From: Burkholderiales bacterium
GTDB taxonomy: Bacteria; Pseudomonadota; Gammaproteobacteria; Burkholderiales; Casimicrobiaceae
Length of the DNA stretch: 32,045 bases
Direction: 5' to 3'
NCBI GenBank assembly: GCA_025981645.1
Contig: JAICXH010000024.1
Coordinates: 1-32,045 of the forward strand
This document shows positions 1 through 6,447 of the stretch, one piece after another. The translations under genes and the position numbers were made by a program. Below the pieces are notes generated by a model. That model had not been told where the DNA came from and searched no databases. It saw only the letters and a list, made by a program, of their open reading frames with translations. Position 1 is the stretch's first letter; each line of letters opens with the position of its first letter.

Positions 1-35
1 GACTCCCTCTCCCGGCACCAAAGGGTTGACGGCTC

Positions 36-45
36 CACGATCGTG
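36..45. promoter_or_regulatory. perfect 10-bp palindrome, possible enhancer-protein site
   Basis: CACGATCGTG is a perfect palindrome centred about 125 bases upstream of the start site predicted from the sigma-54 promoter at 139-154. Activators of sigma-54 normally bind dyads 80-150 bases upstream, so the position fits an upstream activating site. A single 10-bp palindrome can easily occur by chance in GC-rich DNA. A weaker TTAC...GTAA pair lies at 83-105. Confidence 0.25.
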
Positions 46-138
46 ACCCAGCCGCGGCGCTCGATTGCGATGTCGACAATTCTTACACTGGTCCTTATAG
101 GGTAATCGTAACGCGCTGTTTTACTGAATAAAAATTTC

Positions 139-154
139 TGGCCCGCGGATTGCT
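139..154 (+). promoter_or_regulatory. sigma-54 (RpoN) -24/-12 promoter of the PEP-CTERM gene
   Basis: The sequence TGGCCCGCGGATTGCT matches the RpoN consensus TGGCAC-N5-TTGCW. The GG (140-141) and GC (152-153) elements have the required spacing. Transcription would start near 165, about 31 bases before the ATG at 196 and ahead of the GGAG ribosome site. PEP-CTERM genes in other betaproteobacteria are known to depend on RpoN and the PrsK/PrsR two-component pair, so promoter and gene agree. No rpoN, prsK or prsR gene lies in this window. Confidence 0.85.
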
Positions 155-195
155 GTCTACCCATCAGCGAACCGGCTGAACTGGAGAAAGCAAAC

Positions 196-978
196 ATGCT
201 ACGCCTCGCGCAACGCAGCCTTCCCGCCGTCGCGGCGGCCCTAATGATGATCGCCGGCACGCCGGCGCAAGCGGACATCATCTTCACTACCAGCGGAACC
301 ACGACCGGTGGGTCGGTTGCCGGGACCGCCGACTTCAACATCGGCGCGACGACGATGACCCTGACGCTGACAAACACCACCACGTCGATTACTTCGATTG
401 CGCAAGTTCTGGACGCGCTCTCGTTCACCCTCGTGGGTGGTTCCGGGCTCAGCTTGACGAGCGTCGCAGCGAGCGGGTTCGTCGACTGTACCAGCGGCAC
501 GTGCGTCAGCGCGGCTTCGTTCCTCGACTACACGAACACGCCGCCGAACAGTCCGTCGACGCTGACGTCGCCGTACGACTGGTCGTACGCGTCGGGTCTG
601 CTCGCCGCGGGCAACGGCTCGTTCAAACCTGCCGGGGTAGTGAACAGCGGCATCAGCAGCGCCGATGGCCTTCCGAACAACCAGCACAACGACTATCTGC
701 TCGGTCCCGTCACGTTCACGTTCGGCTTCACGACCGCCCCGACGAACATCGCGGCCGCAACGTTTTACTGGGGTACGACGCCCGAAACGACGGTGGGCTC
801 GAGCTCGTCCAGCAGTTCCAGTTCGTCCAGCAGTTCCAGTTCGTCCAGCAGCTCGAGTTCGGGCGGCGGCGGCGCCAGCAATGGCGGCAACATTCCGGAA
901 CCCGCGACGCTCGCGCTCCTCGGCCTTGGTCTCGCAGCGATGGGCATCGCGCGTCGGCGCCGCGCCGGGCGCGCCTGA
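196..978 (+). CDS. PEP-CTERM sorting domain surface protein with poly-serine linker
   Basis: A 260-residue secreted protein. Residues 1-26 form a signal peptide ending in an Ala-x-Ala-type site (TPAQA). The body to about residue 198 is Thr/Ser/Gly-rich with no motif I recognise. A run of 21 serines (202-222) and a Gly stretch lead to the C-terminal sorting signal: Pro-Glu-Pro at 234-236, a hydrophobic helix, then an Arg-rich tail. In this family an exosortase (EpsH/XrtA type) cuts near the PEP motif, and the proteins are usually tied to exopolysaccharide and floc or biofilm matrix. The ATG at 196 follows GGAGAAAG at a good distance. The sigma-54 promoter upstream and the terminator at 1057 suggest a single-gene transcript. 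The exosortase must be encoded elsewhere. The exact function is unknown. Confidence 0.93.
   Translation: MLRLAQRSLPAVAAALMMIAGTPAQADIIFTTSGTTTGGSVAGTADFNIGATTMTLTLTNTTTSITSIAQVLDALSFTLVGGSGLSLTSVAASGFVDCTSGTCVSAASFLDYTNTPPNSPSTLTSPYDWSYASGLLAAGNGSFKPAGVVNSGISSADGLPNNQHNDYLLGPVTFTFGFTTAPTNIAAATFYWGTTPETTVGSSSSSSSSSSSSSSSSSSSSSGGGGASNGGNIPEPATLALLGLGLAAMGIARRRRAGRA
805..858 (+). repeat. 18-bp tandem repeat, three copies, coding poly-serine
   Basis: Three consecutive 18-base units (805-822, 823-840, 841-858) encode six serines each. The first two are identical and the third differs at two positions. The unit is a multiple of three, so slippage would lengthen or shorten the serine linker before the PEP-CTERM anchor without breaking the frame. 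Confidence 0.9.
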
Positions 979-1056
979 CCGGCAGGGACTTCGCGTAAAC
1001 TTCGGAGCGTGCGCCCTACCCCGCTCCGGACTTGAAACCCTTCAGTAACATCGACC

Positions 1057-1086
1057 CGGGGCCCCGCATGGGGCCCCGTTCGTTTC
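1057..1086 (+). terminator. rho-independent terminator after the PEP-CTERM gene
   Basis: CGGGGCCCC (1057-1065), loop GCAT and GGGGCCCCG (1070-1078) form a perfect 9-bp stem, followed by TTCGTTTC. It lies 79 bases after the PEP-CTERM stop and only a few bases before the next start codon at 1091. It therefore separates the sigma-54-driven gene from its downstream neighbour. The T-tract is interrupted. Confidence 0.75.
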
Positions 1087-1090
1087 ATCG

Positions 1091-2434
1091 ATGACCCCGT
1101 CCGAACACCCGCCGCAGGCGGTTCTCGATATGCCTGCGGCCAGGGGCGCCCACGCAGCGCCACAAGCGCCCGCGTCGGCGACCTTCGCGTTGACGGCGCT
1201 TGCGGGCTTCATCGCGTACATCGCGAGCCTTGCCGTCCTTACCCTGTACAGGCCGTTCGCGGATGATGCGGTGTCGGGGGCGATGTTCGTCGTCGGCGTG
1301 ACGACGGCCGCGATCTTCGCAGTCGACCTCGTGTGGTATCGAGTATGGCGGCGCGCGACGACCGGTCTCGATCTTCGCGCGTCGGATGCGTCGGTGTCGC
1401 GAACGGCGGTCAAGTACGTCGGCCTCGTGGCGTCCGTAGCGCTGGTCGGCCTGGCGTACTGGCTGTTCCCCGAGTATCGCGACCCAAAGTACGCGCCCTA
1501 CTTCGAGCTGCTGCGTCGAACGGTCGTGCCCTGGCTCGTTCTCGCGATTCCCTATTTCTACCTGATCGACGGCCGGATGCGCGAGCCGCGCGACGGGTAC
1601 TGGCACCTTGGCATGGCGGTATTGCTGAAATGGGATCGAGTCGACCGCGCGGTCCTCGTCCAGCATCTGCTCGGCTGGACGATCAAGGGCTTCTTCCTGG
1701 CGCTGATGGTGACCTTTTTCTGCGGCGACCTCAGGTGGCTGTCGCTCATCGACTTCGGGGCCATGTCATCGTTCAGGCTCCTCTACGACTTCCTCTATCG
1801 GGGCGTCTACCTCGTCGACGTCGGCATCGCCACCCTGGGCTACGTGATGGCGTTCCGTATAACCGACACGCATCTGCGCTCGGCCGAGCCGACGATGCTG
1901 GGCTGGCTCGTCGCGATCGTCTGCTACGAGCCGTTCTGGTCGGTCATCGACCGCAGCTATCTGCCGTACGGGACCGGCCATCCGTGGGGTGCGTGGCTGG
2001 CGATGCATTCCACGCTGTACGCGGTCTGGGGTACCGGAATCCTGATCCTGAGCGCGATCTACGTCTGGGCCACGGTCTCCTTCGGTGCGCGCTTCTCCAA
2101 CCTCACACACCGCGGGATCATCACGAGCGGTCCGTACCGCTACACGAAGCACCCGGCCTATCTCGCGAAGAACCTCTCGTGGTGGATGATCTCGGTGCCG
2201 TTCCTGCCACGCGGAACCCTCACAGACACGGTCGCACGCTGCGCGATGCTGCTGCTCGTCAACCTGATCTATTTCATGCGGGCGCGAACCGAGGAATGGC
2301 ACCTCTCGCGTGATCCGACGTACGTCGCGTACGCGCTGTGGATCGAGCGGCGCGGAGTTCTTCGCTTCATTCGGCGGATCCCCCTCCTGCGCTTCGCGGG
2401 CTACCGGCCACCGCTGGCGCCGACCGTCGCCTGA
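1091..2434 (+). CDS. polytopic membrane protein, isoprenylcysteine/phospholipid methyltransferase-like
   Basis: A 447-residue protein with roughly ten hydrophobic segments. The C-terminal part carries GPYRYTKHPAYL (347-358), and an acidic pair in RTEEW lies near residue 400. Both are typical of the ICMT/PEMT superfamily, integral membrane methyltransferases that use S-adenosylmethionine on lipid or prenyl-type substrates. The family part is only the last third. The N-terminal 250 residues are an unusual membrane extension I cannot assign. The start is uncertain: the ATG at 1091 follows the terminator stem directly with no clear ribosome site, and the ATG at 1130 is an alternative. The substrate is unknown. 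Confidence 0.75.
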   Translation: MTPSEHPPQAVLDMPAARGAHAAPQAPASATFALTALAGFIAYIASLAVLTLYRPFADDAVSGAMFVVGVTTAAIFAVDLVWYRVWRRATTGLDLRASDASVSRTAVKYVGLVASVALVGLAYWLFPEYRDPKYAPYFELLRRTVVPWLVLAIPYFYLIDGRMREPRDGYWHLGMAVLLKWDRVDRAVLVQHLLGWTIKGFFLALMVTFFCGDLRWLSLIDFGAMSSFRLLYDFLYRGVYLVDVGIATLGYVMAFRITDTHLRSAEPTMLGWLVAIVCYEPFWSVIDRSYLPYGTGHPWGAWLAMHSTLYAVWGTGILILSAIYVWATVSFGARFSNLTHRGIITSGPYRYTKHPAYLAKNLSWWMISVPFLPRGTLTDTVARCAMLLLVNLIYFMRARTEEWHLSRDPTYVAYALWIERRGVLRFIRRIPLLRFAGYRPPLAPTVA

Positions 2435-2458
2435 GGGAGGCGCCGAAAACGCGACGGA

Positions 2459-2474
2459 GCGGCATACCTGCCGC
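2459..2474. terminator. short hairpin between convergent genes, possible weak terminator
   Basis: GCGGCA, loop TACC and TGCCGC form a 6-bp stem in the 72-base gap between the convergent methyltransferase-like and protease genes. There is no T-tract on either side, so a termination role is only a guess from position. Confidence 0.25.
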
Positions 2475-2506
2475 CCCGCCCCGATCGGGAACTCCGTAGC
2501 CGATTC

Positions 2507-4672
2507 CTACCTGGTCACCTGAATCTGCGTCGACGCCACGTTCCCGGCTGCGTCGGTCGCAGTGACCTTGATCGTGTGGGTGCCGGACGCGACCTTTTTC
2601 ACGTTCCAGGTGTAGCCGAGCGATCCGCCCGTCACCGTGGTTCTCAACCCGCCGTCGATGTAAAGCTTCTGCGTGATCCCCGCTGCGCCCGAGTTGTCGG
2701 TCGCGCTCGCGGTGATCGAGACGTTTCTCGTACCGATTACGCTTCCGTTGGCCGGACTCGTGATCTTGACAACCGGTGGCGTCGTGTCAGCCGCGACCGC
2801 AGCGCTCGTCCCGTTCGAGACGTTCACGGACACCGGTGCCGAGACCGTCGAGTTGCCAGCCGCGTCATAGGCCTTCGCCGTCAGCGACACGGTTCCGTTC
2901 CCCGCCGTCGTCGTGTTCCACGCGAGACCGTACGGTGCCGTATTGCCGCTGGCGACGATCGCGCCATTGACCATCAGGCTGACCTGCGTCACGCCGACGT
3001 TGTCTGAAGCGTTCACGCTGACGGTCACCGTACCCGACACGGTACCGCCGGTCGGCGATGCGATCGACACGGTCGGTGGCGTCGTATCGACCGACGACGT
3101 CGTCACATTGGAGACGTTCACCGTCACTACGGCCGAAGTCGCCGTGTTGCCGGCTGCATCCGACGCGATCGCCGCGAGCTTGACCGAGCCGTTCGGAACG
3201 CTGGTCGAATTCCAGGTGAACTGGTACGGAGCCGTCGAGTCGGCGGCGATCACCGTTCCATTCACCGCGAGGCTTACCTTGGCCACGCCGACGTTGTCGG
3301 AAGCGTTGACGCTGATCGTCACACTGCCCGAGACGGTGCCCCCGGTCGGCGACGCGATCGAAACCGTCGGAGGGGTCGTGTCGGCGACGGTCTTGGGAGC
3401 AGCGATCGCGGCCTCCACGGCTCCGGCAGCGTTGACCTCGCCATAGCCGTAGTAGATGTCGAGGCCCGGTGCGCCGAGGTCCTTCGCCGTCGACTCGAGC
3501 GTCGAATCGACCTGGTTCGCGGTGAAGTCGGGTCGCGCCGACAGAATCAGTGCCGCCGTGGCGGCGACGATCGGCGTCGCAAAGGACGTCCCCCAGCAGT
3601 TCCAGTAGCCGCCGGTCCACGCAGTCGAGATGATGTTGTTGCCCGGGGCCGAGATGTCGACGAACGAGCCGTAGGTCGAGAAGCTTGCAAGCGTATCGCC
3701 CTGCTGCAGCGCCGACACGACCATCATCAAATTGGTTGGCGTCGTGTTGTCGATCGCCCCTGTATTGCCCGCCGCGACGTAGAGCACGCCACCCTTCGAG
3801 CGCAGGTAGCTCGCCGCGCTCTGGATTGTCGAGCTCGCCGATGCGCCGACGTAGCTCAGGTTCTCGACGCGCGCGCCATGGTCGGCCGCCCAGGTGATCC
3901 CTTGTGCGACGGTGCTCCAGTACGCATAGGCGCTCGGATTGGCGATCACGACAGGCATGATCTTCGCGCCGCCGGCGACGGACGCGACGCCGATCGAATT
4001 GTTCGTCGCCGCGGCTGCGGTTCCGGCCACCGCGGTACCGTGACCGTTGGTGTCGGCGGTATTGCTGCTGTTCGCGTAGAAGTTCCATCCCGGAACCATC
4101 TGCGTCGCGAGGTCCGGATGGCTGCCGTCGACGCCGGTATCGAGAATCGCGATCACGACGCCCTTGCCCGTCGAATAGTTCCATGCGGTCGGCGCGCCGA
4201 CGTCGGGGAGGTGCCACTCGCTCGAATAATACGTATCGTTCGCCGTTCCGGCGGCCTGGACGACGCCGTCGACCTCGGCGAACTTGATCTTCGGGTTGTT
4301 CTGCAGGCGCTTCACCATCGCCTGCTCGTTCCCCGGGGGAACGTTGACGACGTGCACCGTGGTCCCGTTCAGCTTGCCGATCGTATGACCGCCGCTGGCG
4401 GCGAAGATCGCCTCGGCGTCCGCGTCGCTCACGTCGCTTTTCGGCGCGACAAGAATGTGGCCGCGGGCGAACGCGGCCCCGTGCGCGAGACCCGTCGCGC
4501 TCTGCGCGCCGGCGCTCATGCTCCACGCGAAGGCCACGACCGCCATCAGGATCACCATGGCGAAGCGGAGCGACTGCGACGGCACGGCCGTCATCGCCGC
4601 GCGCTGCAACGGCTGCAGCCGACCGGCGACGGAGCCCCTCGCGGAACGTGTCGGGAATACCTGCGAATGCAT
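2507..4672 (-). CDS. secreted subtilisin-like (S8) serine protease with three Ig-like domains
   Basis: A 721-residue exported protease. An unusually long N-terminus precedes a signal peptide (about 27-57, ending near SAGAQS). An inhibitor-I9/thermitase-like propeptide follows (about 70-140), then the S8 domain with Asp178 (LDTG), His211 (NGHGT), Asn303 (oxyanion hole) and Ser363 (GTSFATP), so the catalytic set is complete. The C-terminus has three tandem repeats of about 90 residues starting with DTTPP (431, 529, 630), resembling bacterial Ig-like (Big) domains used in surface or matrix binding. There is no PEP-CTERM tail. The ATG at 4672 was chosen because GGAGG lies 7 bases upstream (4680-4684). 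The frame stays open further upstream, and a start at 4594 would give a shorter leader but lacks a ribosome site. A cyclic-di-GMP riboswitch lies in the leader. Confidence 0.93.
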   Translation of the reverse strand: MHSQVFPTRSARGSVAGRLQPLQRAAMTAVPSQSLRFAMVILMAVVAFAWSMSAGAQSATGLAHGAAFARGHILVAPKSDVSDADAEAIFAASGGHTIGKLNGTTVHVVNVPPGNEQAMVKRLQNNPKIKFAEVDGVVQAAGTANDTYYSSEWHLPDVGAPTAWNYSTGKGVVIAILDTGVDGSHPDLATQMVPGWNFYANSSNTADTNGHGTAVAGTAAAATNNSIGVASVAGGAKIMPVVIANPSAYAYWSTVAQGITWAADHGARVENLSYVGASASSTIQSAASYLRSKGGVLYVAAGNTGAIDNTTPTNLMMVVSALQQGDTLASFSTYGSFVDISAPGNNIISTAWTGGYWNCWGTSFATPIVAATAALILSARPDFTANQVDSTLESTAKDLGAPGLDIYYGYGEVNAAGAVEAAIAAPKTVADTTPPTVSIASPTGGTVSGSVTISVNASDNVGVAKVSLAVNGTVIAADSTAPYQFTWNSTSVPNGSVKLAAIASDAAGNTATSAVVTVNVSNVTTSSVDTTPPTVSIASPTGGTVSGTVTVSVNASDNVGVTQVSLMVNGAIVASGNTAPYGLAWNTTTAGNGTVSLTAKAYDAAGNSTVSAPVSVNVSNGTSAAVAADTTPPVVKITSPANGSVIGTRNVSITASATDNSGAAGITQKLYIDGGLRTTVTGGSLGYTWNVKKVASGTHTIKVTATDAAGNVASTQIQVTR
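2510..3382 (-). repeat. three tandem Ig-like domain repeats within the protease gene
   Basis: Units run approximately 3382-3110, 3088-2815 and 2785-2510. The first two are very similar at DNA level, for instance around the shared SDNVG coding stretch, while the third is diverged. This points to a relatively recent duplication of the first two units and gives scope for copy-number change by recombination. Confidence 0.8.
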
Positions 4673-4814
4673 GAGACTGCCTCCAGAGCGGTGATCGGGC
4701 TCCGCAGGCCTGCGACGACGAGCGGACCGCATCGCGAACTGCGCGATGGAATCCGTACCGCCGGGATTGAACGCTGCACGCACCGCCGAAGCATCGGGTC
4801 GGCGCAGTGAGCTA

Positions 4815-4912
4815 CCAGTCCGGCAGTCCCGCTGTCGTAGAACCCGTAGGGTCCGTTAGACCGGAAACTTTGCGTCCCCGGCTTTCGCCGGGTTTGCCCT
4901 TGTACAGACCAA
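4815..4912 (-). promoter_or_regulatory. cyclic-di-GMP-I (GEMM-I) riboswitch in the protease leader
   Basis: Read on the minus strand, the segment contains the GEMM-I hallmarks in order: AGGGCAAACC, a CCCGGC-GAAA-GCCGGG stem with the GNRA tetraloop, GGGACGCAAAG, then TCCGG and CTAA of the tetraloop receptor, and AGCGGG near the 3' end. A second hairpin, GGACCC-TAC-GGGTTC, fills the P3 position. TTGGTC (4912-4907) can pair with GACTGG (4820-4815) as P1. This aptamer class binds cyclic-di-GMP in the nascent RNA. It starts just after a -10 box and lies about 140 bases upstream of the protease ATG, so it should control the protease. The expression platform is unclear: a CGCCGA/TCGGCG hairpin follows without a T-tract. 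Whether it switches on or off cannot be told. Confidence 0.93.
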
Positions 4913-4931
4913 CTTCCGATATGACGCTGGC

Positions 4932-4962
4932 ATTGTAACGCGAGAACCGGAGTCGGACGCAA
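4932..4962 (-). promoter_or_regulatory. sigma-70-type promoter of the riboswitch-protease transcript
   Basis: On the minus strand TACAAT (4937-4932) is a 5/6 match to the -10 box. TTGCGT (4962-4957) is a 4/6 match to the -35 box with a long 19-base spacer. The start site would fall near 4925, a dozen bases before the riboswitch P1 helix. This is the arrangement expected for a riboswitch transcript, and that placement is the main support. Confidence 0.6.
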
Positions 4963-5049
4963 GCATCGCGGTGCGACCGAATGATAATGGCGACGAACGG
5001 TCGTTGCGCATCTGCAACTGCGAAATAATTCGCAGGAATTGCCATTGCG

Positions 5050-5083
5050 GCATCATTTGCACGATGTGTAGTGCACATGATGC
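5050..5083. promoter_or_regulatory. 13-bp inverted repeat at the 5' end of queA
   Basis: GCATCATTTGCAC (5050-5062) and GTGCACATGATGC (5071-5083) are reverse complements at 12 of 13 positions, with an 8-base spacer. The dyad covers the earliest in-frame start codons of queA (5071, 5077, 5080). It is AT-richer than its surroundings. It could be an operator or an mRNA hairpin, and it argues for a queA start downstream of it. Confidence 0.55.
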
Positions 5084-5124
5084 GCGCTGACACGATGAAC
5101 GCGTACGGAATGAACTCGAACACG

Positions 5125-6285
5125 ATGAACATCAACGAACCGAGCAGGACCTACGCGCTCGCCGATTTCGATTACGCGCTGCCTCCCGAGCTGATCGCGC
5201 AAACTCCTGCGCCGGAGCGCCGCGCAAGTCGGCTCCTCCACGTCGCGCCGCGAAGCGCAGGCGCACCGCAGCTTGACGACCTCACGTTCGCCGACCTGCC
5301 GACGCTGATCGCTCCTGGCGACCTGATTGTGCTCAACGACACCCGCGTCATCCGCGCACGCGTGAGAGGGCGCAAGCCGACGGGCGGTGACGTCGAGATG
5401 CTGGTCGAGCGCGTCATCGGTGACGACACCGCGATCGTGCAGATGCGCGCGAGCCACCTGCCGCGCGCCGGAGGGGTGGTGTTGCTCCCGGCGAACGCGC
5501 GGGCCACGGTGATCCGCCGCGACGAGCGATTCTTCGAGCTCCGCTTCGAAGGCACCGGACCGTTGGCCGCATGGCTCGAGGCGCACGGGGAGGTGCCGCT
5601 TCCCCCCTACATCGAGCACGCCCCCGACGCTGCGGACGCCGAGCGCTACCAGACCGTGTACGCGCGTGCACCGGGGGCCGTCGCGGCGCCCACGGCGGGA
5701 CTTCACTTCGACGCGGCGATGCTCGACACGCTGGGCGCGAAGGGTGTCGGGATCGCCTACGTCACGCTGCACGTCGGCGCCGGAACCTTTCAGCCAGTGT
5801 CGAGCGACGATCTCTCGCGGCACCGGATGCACGCCGAGGTCTACGATATTCCGCGCTCGACCGCCGAGGCGATCGCCGCGACGCGAGCGCGAGGCGGCCG
5901 CGTGATGGCGGTCGGGACGACGACGCTGCGCGCCCTCGAGGCGGCTGCGGTGCCAACTGCGCGCCGTCCCGTCGATGCAAATTCGCTCGGCGTGCAGGCG
6001 CCCGGCGCGGCGGCACCGATTCGCGCGGGCCACGGCGAGACGGCGCTCTTCATCACGCCGGGCTACGTCTTTCGCGTCGTCGATCGCCTGCTGACCAATT
6101 TCCACCTGCCGCGCTCGACGCTCCTGATGCTGGTGAGCGCATTTGCGGGCTATGAGGCGATGCGCGAAGCGTACGCGCATGCGGTCGCCAAACGCTACCG
6201 CTTCATGAGCTACGGCGACGCGAGCCTGCTGGAACGCCCGCACCTCTGTCGGCACGTCCGTGAGGCTGTTCAATTGTCGCCATGA
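5125..6285 (+). CDS. queA: S-adenosylmethionine:tRNA ribosyltransferase-isomerase
   Basis: QueA transfers and rearranges the ribosyl part of S-adenosylmethionine onto 7-aminomethyl-7-deazaguanine at tRNA position 34, making epoxyqueuosine in the cytoplasm. Family motifs are clear: [12 protein letters not shown] at the N-terminus, [54 protein letters not shown] and [19 protein letters not shown]. From 5125 the protein has 386 residues, against about 356 in E. coli. The excess includes an Ala/Pro-rich insert (AAAVPTARR... to GHGET) before the FITPGY segment. The start is uncertain: in-frame ATGs at 5077, 5080, 5095, 5110 and 5125 sit in a small repeated ATGAAC pattern with no clear ribosome site. 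I chose 5125 as closest to the family N-terminus. tgt, the earlier step of the same pathway, lies downstream. Confidence 0.95.
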   Translation: MNINEPSRTYALADFDYALPPELIAQTPAPERRASRLLHVAPRSAGAPQLDDLTFADLPTLIAPGDLIVLNDTRVIRARVRGRKPTGGDVEMLVERVIGDDTAIVQMRASHLPRAGGVVLLPANARATVIRRDERFFELRFEGTGPLAAWLEAHGEVPLPPYIEHAPDAADAERYQTVYARAPGAVAAPTAGLHFDAAMLDTLGAKGVGIAYVTLHVGAGTFQPVSSDDLSRHRMHAEVYDIPRSTAEAIAATRARGGRVMAVGTTTLRALEAAAVPTARRPVDANSLGVQAPGAAAPIRAGHGETALFITPGYVFRVVDRLLTNFHLPRSTLLMLVSAFAGYEAMREAYAHAVAKRYRFMSYGDASLLERPHLCRHVREAVQLSP

Positions 6286-6295
6286 AGCGACAATT
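6272..6295. promoter_or_regulatory. perfect 9-bp dyad spanning the queA stop codon
   Basis: AATTGTCGC (6272-6280), loop CATGAA and GCGACAATT (6287-6295) form a perfect inverted repeat with the queA TGA inside the loop. The AT-rich half-sites stand out in this GC-rich region. There is no T-tract after it, so it may be an operator for the next gene, or a processing or attenuation hairpin, rather than a classic terminator. Confidence 0.5.
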
Positions 6296-6348
6296 TCGGC
6301 GAAACGGAGGCCAACCACAATACAACTGAGATCAAATCGCGCCTTTCG

Positions 6349-6388
6349 GCCAATATAGATTGGCAAAACCTTCACGATCGGCTACTGT
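6349..6388 (+). promoter_or_regulatory. candidate sigma-70 promoter overlapped by a dyad
   Basis: TTGGCA (6360-6365, 5/6 match to -35) and TACTGT (6383-6388, 3/6 match to -10) are 17 bases apart. The dyad GCCAAT-ATAG-ATTGGC (6349-6364) overlaps the -35 box, a position typical of a repressor or regulator site. The -10 box is weak. If real, it would give the secreted-protein gene, and possibly tgt, a promoter separate from queA. Confidence 0.4.
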
Positions 6389-6447
6389 GCGATTCATCCG
6401 TTTTCTGCGGCGCCGGTGCGTGATCGGCTCGACGGCGCCCTTCGATC

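Noticed and set aside
2865-4526. Long open frame (553 codons) on the minus strand inside the protease gene
   Set aside because: It is an Arg-rich out-of-frame shadow of the S8 protease, which has complete catalytic motifs in its own frame.
5053-6375. 440-codon minus-strand frame opposite queA
   Set aside because: Antisense to a clear queA with Arg/His-rich composition and no motifs, as expected from high-GC third-position bias.
6360-6376. Second sigma-54 promoter (TGGC at 6361-6364)
   Set aside because: The -12 GC element is absent at the required distance (AC is found instead).
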